Positions 1 to 4,958 of a DNA stretch of 5,739 nt are shown here, in pieces. The position numbers and the translations under genes were made by a program. The notes beneath the pieces are model-generated. The model had not been told where the DNA came from. It saw only the letters and a list, made by a program, of their open reading frames with translations, and did not search any database. Source of the stretch: Actinomycetales bacterium (GTDB lineage: Bacteria > Actinomycetota > Actinomycetes > Actinomycetales > BWSM-131); NCBI GenBank assembly GCA_030149025.1, contig JASBSH010000289.1, positions 1 through 5,739 of the forward strand. Reading direction: 5' to 3'. Positions within the stretch are counted from its first letter, which is position 1. Each line of letters starts with the position of its first letter.

Positions 1-1627
1 GGGCATGCTCCGCGCGGTCGGCCTCGGGGACGAGGACTTCGCCAAGCCGCAGATCGGCGTGGCCAGCAGCTGGAACGAGATCACCCCCTGCAACCTGCCG
101 CTCGACCGGCTGGCCAAGGCGGTCAAGGACGGTGTCCACGCCGCCGGCGGCTACCCGCTGGAGTTCGGCACGATCAGCGTCTCCGACGGGATCTCCATGG
201 GTCACGAGGGCATGCACTTCTCCCTCGTCAGCCGTGAGGTGATCGCCGACAGCGTCGAGACCGTGATGCAGGCCGAGCGTCTGGACGGCTCGGTGCTCCT
301 CGCGGGATGCGACAAGTCGCTGCCGGGCATGCTGATGGCCGCTGCCCGCCTGGACCTGGCCAGCGTCTTCCTCTACGCCGGCTCGATCCTCCCCGGCATC
401 GCCAAGCTCACCGACGGCTCCGAGCGCGAGGTCACGATCATCGACGCCTTCGAGGCAGTCGGCGCCTGCGCCAGGGGCCTGATGCCGAGGGAGGACGTGG
501 ACGCCATCGAGCGCGCCATCTGCCCGGGGGAGGGCGCCTGCGGTGGCTTCTACACCGCTAACACCATGGCGGCCGTGGCCGAGGCGCTCGGCATGTCCCT
601 GCCGGGCAGTGCTGCGCCGCCGGCGACGGACCGCCGCCGTGACGTCGCCGCTCGCCGCTCCGGCGAGGCCGTCGTCGAGATGCTCCGGAAGGGCCTCACG
701 GCCCGGCAGATCATGACCAAGGAGGCGTTCGAGAACGCCATAGCCGTCGTCATGGCGTTCGGCGGCTCGACGAACGCGGTCCTGCACCTGCTCGCCATCG
801 CGCGCGAGGCGGAGGTCGAGCTCAGCCTCGACGACTTCGCCCGCATCGGGGCAAAGGTGCCGCACCTGGCCGACGTCAAGCCGTTCGGCCGCCACGTCAT
901 GAAGGACATCGACCACATCGGCGGCATCCCGGTCGTCATGCGCGCGTTGTTGGACGCGGGCCTGCTGCACGGCGAGTGCATGACGGTGACTGGCCGCACG
1001 GTCGCCGAGAACCTCGCCGCGATCTCACCGCCCGATGTGGACGGCGAGGTGATCCGGGCGATGGACAAGCCGATCCACCGCACCGGCGGCATCACGATCC
1101 TGCGCGGCTCTCTTGCCCCCGAGGGTGCGGTCGTCAAGTCCGCCGGCTTCGACTCGGACGTCTTCACCGGCACCGCCCGTGTGTTCGACCGGGAGCGCGC
1201 CGCCATGGACGCCCTCGAGGACGGCACGATCGGTGCCGGTGACGTCGTCGTCATCCGGTACGAGGGCCCGAAGGGCGGGCCGGGCATGCGGGAGATGCTC
1301 GCGATCACCGGCGCGATCAAGGGCGCTGGGCTGGGCAAGGACGTCCTGCTGCTGACCGACGGCCGGTTCTCCGGGGGGACGACCGGTCTCTGCGTCGGTC
1401 ACGTCGCGCCGGAGGCGGTGGACGGCGGCCCGATCGCCTTCGTGAAGGACGGCGACCAGATCCGGCTCGACGTCGCAGGTGGGACGCTCGACCTGCTCGT
1501 GGACGACGCCGAGCTCGCCTCGCGCAGGGAAGGCTGGGCACCGCTGCCGCCCCGGTACACCCGTGGAGTGCTCGCGAAGTACGCCAAGCTGGTGAAGTCC
1601 GCGTCCGAGGGCGCCGTCTGCGGCTGA
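1..1627 (+). CDS. ilvD: Dihydroxy-acid dehydratase IlvD, 5' end cut by the window edge
   Basis: IlvD dehydrates 2,3-dihydroxy-isovalerate and 2,3-dihydroxy-3-methylvalerate to the 2-oxo acids that precede valine/leucine and isoleucine; it is a cytoplasmic Fe-S enzyme. The frame is already open at the first bases (a Gly codon precedes the Met at 5). Mycobacterial IlvD has a similar GMLRAVG segment inside the protein, so about 35 N-terminal residues probably lie upstream and the ATG at 5 is not the true start. Counting from that Met, the likely cluster cysteines are C29 (EITPCN), C102 (GCDKS, followed by the metal-binding Asp and Lys) and C179 (GEGACGG). The catalytic serine motif RFSGGTTG sits near residue 456. 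The frame runs about 540 codons to TGA 1625-1627 and ends GAVCG, as in mycobacterial IlvD. It appears intact. Family assignment is by recognition of these motifs and near-continuous similarity recalled from memory. Confidence 0.97.
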   Translation, partial: GMLRAVGLGDEDFAKPQIGVASSWNEITPCNLPLDRLAKAVKDGVHAAGGYPLEFGTISVSDGISMGHEGMHFSLVSREVIADSVETVMQAERLDGSVLLAGCDKSLPGMLMAAARLDLASVFLYAGSILPGIAKLTDGSEREVTIIDAFEAVGACARGLMPREDVDAIERAICPGEGACGGFYTANTMAAVAEALGMSLPGSAAPPATDRRRDVAARRSGEAVVEMLRKGLTARQIMTKEAFENAIAVVMAFGGSTNAVLHLLAIAREAEVELSLDDFARIGAKVPHLADVKPFGRHVMKDIDHIGGIPVVMRALLDAGLLHGECMTVTGRTVAENLAAISPPDVDGEVIRAMDKPIHRTGGITILRGSLAPEGAVVKSAGFDSDVFTGTARVFDRERAAMDALEDGTIGAGDVVVIRYEGPKGGPGMREMLAITGAIKGAGLGKDVLLLTDGRFSGGTTGLCVGHVAPEAVDGGPIAFVKDGDQIRLDVAGGTLDLLVDDAELASRREGWAPLPPRYTRGVLAKYAKLVKSASEGAVCG

Positions 1628-1948
1628 GGCTCTTCCCCTCCTCCCCCTTGTGGTGATCATGAGATCCCGGTCCACGCTGGTGAACCGGGATTTCATGATC
1701 ACTGGCAACGGGTGCAGGTGCTCGGGCTCGGGACCCTGCTCCCGGGGGCGGGCAGCGCCGGCTGCAGAGCTGCGTGATCGCGAGGTGGGTGCTCGCCGTC
1801 CTTCATGACGCTGCGTGACCAGATCGCCACTGTCGATCCGTCGAACCGGTGAAGAGCCTCTCCCTGAGTGCCCAAATCCGCAAGACACGCCGAAAGTCGA
1901 GGGCCTGGACCGTGACGAGGGGCGAGGCGAGCCGCAAGACTGCTCCTC
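1628..1948. other. Non-coding stretch between ilvD and the GGDEF-EAL gene
   Basis: This 321-base stretch contains the inverted repeat at 1652-1703 and a few small, GC-driven hairpins (for example CGGGA 1729-1733 with TCCCG 1740-1744, and GCAGC 1752-1756 with GCTGC 1761-1765). A 9-base direct repeat, GCTGCGTGA, occurs at 1769-1777 and 1810-1818. No convincing gene is present on either strand. No TA dinucleotide occurs anywhere in it, so no TAnnnT-type -10 box can be drawn; the promoter of the next gene is not visible. The next reading frame is open back to 1916 but has no usual start codon before GTG 1949. Confidence 0.6.
1652..1703 (+). repeat. Long imperfect inverted repeat behind ilvD; candidate U-tract-less terminator or dispersed palindromic repeat
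   Basis: The arms are 1652-1674 and 1681-1703, separated by 6 bases. They pair over 23 positions with one C-A mismatch (1672/1683) and two G-T positions (1663/1692, 1652/1703) that are G-U wobbles in + strand RNA. The stem starts 25 bases after the ilvD stop, so it is well placed to end ilvD transcription or protect its 3' end. No T-run follows the right arm, so it is not a classical intrinsic terminator; actinobacteria have been proposed to use such hairpins without U-tracts. Each arm also contains the self-complementary TGATCA, and no second copy occurs in this window. It could equally be a genome-wide intergenic palindrome. The structure itself is certain; its role is inferred. Confidence 0.7.
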
Positions 1949-2500
1949 GTGACGTGGGGCAACGGCCGAGTGGTGCTCACCTCTCGCGTCCCCTCCACCC
2001 AGGCGCTGTCGACACCCGGTCGGCCGGCAGTCAGCCGCGTCGGTGTCACGGTGGCGATCCTCGCCGTCGCGGCCCTCGTCCTCTCGGCGCTCGACCCGGT
2101 CGCGGACTCCGTTCTGCAGGCCGTCGTGCCCGTACTGGCGGCCGTCGGTGGTGTCGTCGCGGCGAGGCGCCGTGCGCTCGGTAGAAGGTCTCCCTGGCTG
2201 CTCATCGCCCTCGGCCAGGTCTTCAACGGCGTCGGGAACGTGGCCTTCACCCGGCTCGGGACGCAATGGAGGATCGACGAGGTCGCAGGCGGAGGCAGCC
2301 AGGTCCTGTTCCTGCTGGCCACCGGTGTCGAGGTGCTGGCCCTCGTCCGCCTCGCCCAGCCGCGCGACGTGTCCCGCCTGGCACGAGCCGTGGTCGAGGG
2401 GCTCCTGGTATCGGCCGTCCTGTTCACGGTGCTCTGGGCCTATGGTCTGGGGACCGGGCTGCAGGACCCGTCCCTGAGTGATTGGGTCGCCGCGCTCTGA
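1949..2500 (+). CDS. N-terminal five-helix membrane segment of a GGDEF-EAL protein, ended by an in-frame TGA
   Basis: This reading frame gives 183 residues with five hydrophobic helices at about residues 29-46, 53-70, 81-97, 112-131 and 142-164. Basic clusters fall on alternate loops (RPAVSR before helix 1, AARRRALGRR after helix 2, RLAQPRDVSRLAR after helix 4), which predicts a cytoplasmic N-terminus. I do not recognise a named sensor domain. The TGA at 2498-2500 is followed in the same frame, with no shift, by helix 6 and the rest of a PAS-GGDEF-EAL protein. This is therefore best read as the front part of one 931-codon gene rather than an independent protein. The start is uncertain: GTG 1949 is the first in-frame start, with no good Shine-Dalgarno sequence; GTG 1970 or 1973 lies about 10 bases after GTGGGG and still precedes helix 1. 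Codon use matches the downstream part, suggesting recent interruption if it is a pseudogene. Confidence 0.6.
   Translation: MTWGNGRVVLTSRVPSTQALSTPGRPAVSRVGVTVAILAVAALVLSALDPVADSVLQAVVPVLAAVGGVVAARRRALGRRSPWLLIALGQVFNGVGNVAFTRLGTQWRIDEVAGGGSQVLFLLATGVEVLALVRLAQPRDVSRLARAVVEGLLVSAVLFTVLWAYGLGTGLQDPSLSDWVAAL
2498..2500 (+). other. In-frame TGA interrupting the membrane GGDEF-EAL gene
   Basis: The codons read GCG CTC TGA CTG ATC GAG CTG, so the frame of 1949 continues unchanged through to 4744. The stop lies at the predicted outer-loop/helix 6 boundary, between DWVAAL and LIELVWDLVALG. One base change (for example TGG to TGA) would be enough to create it. The stop is followed by C; UGAC is known in E. 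coli as the weakest termination tetranucleotide and is used at the prfB frameshift site. Alternatives are nonsense mutation, leaky readthrough, coupled restart at GTG 2513, or a sequencing error. Confidence 0.85.
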
Positions 2501-2512
2501 CTGATCGAGCTG

Positions 2513-4744
2513 GTGTGGGACCTCGTGGCCCTCGGTCTCATCGTGGCGATCTTCACGGGCCGGCTCCAGAGCAGGGCTGCCGCTGCGCAGGCTGCGCTGA
2601 ACCTACCGCTCCTGGTACCCGCCGCTGTGCTGGCCGCCGTGGTCGGGGACTTGTTCTTCGCGGTCCCGGATCTGATCAGCGGGGCCGGCGTCCCGCCCGG
2701 TGTCCAGGTTCTCTGGCTGATCTCGTCGCTGTTGTTCGCCGCTGCGCCGTGGCGGGGGCCGGTGGTGAGATCGGTTCAGCCTGCCGGCGTTTCCGTGCTC
2801 TCCCTGTTCACCGTTCTGTGCTGCGCGGCCGGAGCGTTGGCGCTGGTCCTGGCGGGACCGGGGCGCGTGGACGGCTTCGTACTCGGCGGGGCCGGAGTGG
2901 TGCTGATCCTGGTCACCGGCCTGCTGGCTTCCGCAGCGGCCGAGAACAGCCGGCTGACCCGGCGACTCGCGGACAGCGAGCGCCACTTCCGGTCGCTCGT
3001 GGACACGACCAGCGACGTGATGATCGAGCTCGATCCGCTCGGGAGGATCGGGTACGCGAGCGCAGCCGTCGGCCGGCTGCTCGGCGTCGCGCCGGACGGG
3101 CTGCTGGGCTGCGAGTGGCAGGCTCTGGTCGTCGAGGAGGACCGCCACGAGGCAATGAGACTGCTCACGGAACGGGCCGATCGCCCACGCCTCATCCGGC
3201 TCAGGGGTGCTCGAGGACCGGTCTGGACCGAGACGATCGCAAACCAGATCGACGCAGGCGGGCACGTGCTTGCGGTCCGGGACGTGGAGGACCGGGTCCA
3301 GCTGGTCCGGCAGCTTCGCCAGCAGTCGCTCACCGACCACCTGACGGGGCTGCCGAACCGGTTCGCTCTGGAGGCCCAGCTCGGGAAATCCCTTGCCGCA
3401 CACCAGATGGATGGCCCGGCGGTCGGGCTGCTCTACTGCGACCTTGACGGCTTCAAGGACGTGAACGACATCTGCGGGCACGCCGTCGGTGACGCCGTCC
3501 TCCGTGAGGTGGCCGGGCGGCTGCTGGACGCGGCGCAGGGGCGGGGGCAGGTGATGCGGTTCGGAGGGGACGAGTTCGCGGTCCTCGTCCCGCAGGTGGA
3601 CAGCCTCTTCGCCCTCCGTGTGCTGGCGGCCGACCTCGTCGAGGCAGTACGGCAGCCCTTCGACGCGGACGGTGAGACCCACCACCTCGCGCTGAGCGTC
3701 GGCGTGGCCATGCACGAGGCGGGTTCACCGGCAGCCGACCTCGTCCGCAAGGCCGACCTCGCGATGATCCACGCGAAGACAGGCGGCTGGGGCGGTGTCG
3801 TGGTCTACAGCCCCCGTATGCACGAGGAGGCGGTCGAGCGCGTGCGCACACGAGCGCATCTGCGCAGCGCTGTCGCCACGGCCCGACCGGAGCTCAGGTT
3901 CCAGCCGCAGGTGCGGCTCTGTGACGGGGTGGTCGTCGGCGTCGAGGCGCTCGTCGCCTGGCGCGAGCCGGGCGGTGCTCTCCTCGACACCGAGTCCGTC
4001 ATCGAGCTGGCCGAGAGCACGGGCGCCATCGTCGACCTCGGCGCCCGAGTGCTGCTGACCGCAACGCGGCACGCCGCTCGCTGGCGGGCGGACGGGCACG
4101 ACATCCGGACGGCGGTGAACCTGTCCGTGCGCCAGCTCACCGAGCCGGGCATGGTCGAGATCGTGGAGCGTGCGCTCGCGGAGGCCGGCTTGCCGGCGAG
4201 CGCGCTCGTGCTGGAGCTGACCGAGAGCATGCTGGTAGCGCACTCGACCGGTGCCCAGCAGACCCTCGAGCGGCTGCGCGCCACCGGCGTGAGGCTTTCG
4301 GTCGACGACTTCGGGACCGGATACAGCGGGCTGGACCACCTGCGTCGGCTCACCGTGGACGAGGTCAAGATCGACAGGTCGTTCCTCAGCGAGGCCGGAA
4401 CCCGGGCCCGACCCACCGCGCTGCTGCGGGCAATCATCCGGCTGGGGCACGACCTCGGGCTGCCGGTGGTGGGGGAGGGGGTGGAGACCGTGCAGCAGGC
4501 AAGGGTGCTGCGCCGCATGGGTTGTGACACGGGACAGGGTTACGGCTTCGCCGGCTCGCTGGCACCGGAGGACGTACCGGGTTTCCTGGCGCTCGGCCCG
4601 TTCGACCTCGACGCGGCTGAAGCAGCACCGGACGATCGGGTTCCGCGCGCCGTACCACCGGCACGCACTCAGTCACCGGCGCAGGAAAGTCCGCCACGTG
4701 AGCGGGCTCGTCCGGATGATGAGATCACCAACATGCTCGGTTGA
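2513..4744 (+). CDS. Membrane-anchored PAS-GGDEF-EAL protein (putative diguanylate cyclase/c-di-GMP phosphodiesterase), back part of an interrupted gene
   Basis: Counted from GTG 2513, this frame encodes 743 residues. Five helices (about 3-16, 31-52, 64-79, 92-114, 121-142) continue the five of the preceding frame. A PAS domain follows at about 156-264, a GGDEF domain at about 272-425 (SLTDHLTGLPNR; DLDGFKDVND; intact GGDEF at 351-355) and an EAL domain at about 445-690. GGDEF proteins make c-di-GMP from GTP and EAL proteins hydrolyse it; both domains should face the cytoplasm. The inhibitory RxxD site before GGDEF is absent (QGRG at 343-346). In EAL the Glu (478), Asn of VNLS, Glu of ELTES, DDFGTG, KIDRSF, EGVET and QGY motifs are present, but the usual Arg of ExLxR is Ala482, which may weaken phosphodiesterase activity. 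GTG 2513 has only a weak GAG upstream, so independent initiation is doubtful. The tail after EAL is acidic/proline-rich and ends ITNMLG. Confidence 0.88.
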   Translation: MWDLVALGLIVAIFTGRLQSRAAAAQAALNLPLLVPAAVLAAVVGDLFFAVPDLISGAGVPPGVQVLWLISSLLFAAAPWRGPVVRSVQPAGVSVLSLFTVLCCAAGALALVLAGPGRVDGFVLGGAGVVLILVTGLLASAAAENSRLTRRLADSERHFRSLVDTTSDVMIELDPLGRIGYASAAVGRLLGVAPDGLLGCEWQALVVEEDRHEAMRLLTERADRPRLIRLRGARGPVWTETIANQIDAGGHVLAVRDVEDRVQLVRQLRQQSLTDHLTGLPNRFALEAQLGKSLAAHQMDGPAVGLLYCDLDGFKDVNDICGHAVGDAVLREVAGRLLDAAQGRGQVMRFGGDEFAVLVPQVDSLFALRVLAADLVEAVRQPFDADGETHHLALSVGVAMHEAGSPAADLVRKADLAMIHAKTGGWGGVVVYSPRMHEEAVERVRTRAHLRSAVATARPELRFQPQVRLCDGVVVGVEALVAWREPGGALLDTESVIELAESTGAIVDLGARVLLTATRHAARWRADGHDIRTAVNLSVRQLTEPGMVEIVERALAEAGLPASALVLELTESMLVAHSTGAQQTLERLRATGVRLSVDDFGTGYSGLDHLRRLTVDEVKIDRSFLSEAGTRARPTALLRAIIRLGHDLGLPVVGEGVETVQQARVLRRMGCDTGQGYGFAGSLAPEDVPGFLALGPFDLDAAEAAPDDRVPRAVPPARTQSPAQESPPRERARPDDEITNMLG

Positions 4745-4770
4745 CACCCCGGCTCCCGCAGAGAGAGCCT
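4741..4770 (+). promoter_or_regulatory. Possible promoter for the ilvB leader (TTGACA -35)
   Basis: A perfect TTGACA hexamer at 4741-4746 overlaps the stop codon of the GGDEF-EAL gene. With an 18-base spacer the -10 would be GAGCCT at 4765-4770, which keeps only the A at position 2 and the final T of TAnnnT. Initiation would then fall at or next to the leader ATG at 4777, giving a leaderless leader peptide, which is common in actinobacteria. The weak -10 makes this tentative; transcription could also enter from upstream. Confidence 0.3.
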
Positions 4771-4776
4771 TTGGCC

Positions 4777-4815
4777 ATGCAGATCAGCCTTCTCGTAGCC
4801 TGGCGGCGTGCGTGA
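4777..4815 (+). CDS. ilvB leader peptide (attenuation peptide)
   Basis: This 12-codon ORF encodes MQISLLVAWRRA, ending in TGA 4813-4815. It holds an Ile-Ser-Leu-Leu-Val block, the amino acids made by the downstream pathway, and sits 33 bases before an intrinsic terminator ahead of ilvB. Attenuation by a short Ile/Leu/Val-rich leader is established for ilvBNC of Corynebacterium glutamicum and predicted in other actinobacteria. The CTT and GTA codons in the block are ones GC-rich actinobacteria seldom use, which would sharpen stalling. GAGAGAG at 4761-4767 is a possible ribosome binding site; alternatively the transcript is leaderless. The ORF is too short for statistics, so the call rests on composition plus position. 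Confidence 0.75.
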   Translation: MQISLLVAWRRA

Positions 4816-4847
4816 CGCCCCGGCCCTGCTAGGACGATCCGCGCGCC

Positions 4848-4884
4848 GACCCCTCAACAGCCGTCCGGCTGGAGGGGTCTTTTT
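4848..4884 (+). terminator. Intrinsic terminator of the ilvB attenuator
   Basis: GACCCCTC at 4848-4855 pairs perfectly with GAGGGGTC at 4872-4879. Inside it, CAGCC 4858-4862 pairs with GGCTG 4867-4871 around a GTCC loop, leaving AA 4856-4857 as a bulge. Five T residues follow at 4880-4884. It stands 74 bases before the ilvB start, in the same direction, so it can only act on transcription entering ilvB. Confidence 0.88.
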
Positions 4885-4945
4885 CATGCCGATCAACAAC
4901 AGCACCGACCGACAGCACCGACCAAACAGGACTGACTGTTCGCAC

Positions 4946-4950
4946 GGAGG
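4946..4950 (+). promoter_or_regulatory. Ribosome binding site of ilvB
   Basis: GGAGG lies 8 bases before ATG 4959 but only 2 bases before the in-frame ATG 4953. The spacing favours 4959 as the start. Confidence 0.8.
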
Positions 4951-4958
4951 AGATGCCG

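Larger units (their letters stand above)
4777..4884 (+). promoter_or_regulatory. Branched-chain amino acid attenuator of ilvB
   Basis: The element combines the leader ORF (4777-4815), a possible pause hairpin and a terminator (4848-4884). The pause hairpin can be drawn from TAGC 4796-4799 with GCTA 4828-4831 enclosing GGCGT 4805-4809 with ACGCC 4815-4819. A ribosome stalled at the Ile/Leu/Leu/Val codons (4783-4797) would cover its 5' side. That would free 4821-4833 to pair with the left side of the terminator: CTG 4826-4828 with CAG 4858-4860 and AGG 4831-4833 with CCT 4852-4854, or CGGC 4821-4824 with GCCG 4860-4863. Low charged tRNA would thus favour readthrough into ilvB. The antiterminator pairing is weak on paper and needs folding to confirm; the leader-plus-terminator arrangement is clear. 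Confidence 0.72.

Noticed and set aside
550..1338. Open frame on the - strand within ilvD
   Set aside because: It is antisense to a highly conserved enzyme and shows no family motifs.
1849..2184. + strand frame starting GTG 1849 that overlaps the start of the membrane gene
   Set aside because: It becomes an Arg-rich sequence in the wrong frame over clear membrane helices; no domain or good ribosome binding site.
1025..2266. Long open frame on the - strand across the end of ilvD and the gap (413 codons)
   Set aside because: It lies antisense to ilvD and the membrane gene, has no recognisable domain, and is rich in Arg/Gly/Asp as expected for a GC-rich shadow frame.
2498..2500. TGA as a selenocysteine codon
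   Set aside because: No SECIS-like hairpin is evident just downstream, and GGDEF-EAL membrane domains are not known selenoproteins.
2603..3715. Long open frame on the - strand opposite the GGDEF-EAL gene (370 codons)
   Set aside because: The + strand carries clear PAS and GGDEF motifs over the same bases; the antisense frame is a shadow.
4953..4958. ATG 4953 as the ilvB start
   Set aside because: Only 2 bases separate it from GGAGG; ATG 4959 in the same frame has proper 8-base spacing. A two-residue difference remains possible.
4745..4958. T-box riboswitch ahead of ilvB
   Set aside because: The leader is too short, and a peptide-coding ORF with Ile/Leu/Val codons explains control better; I saw no T-box consensus.
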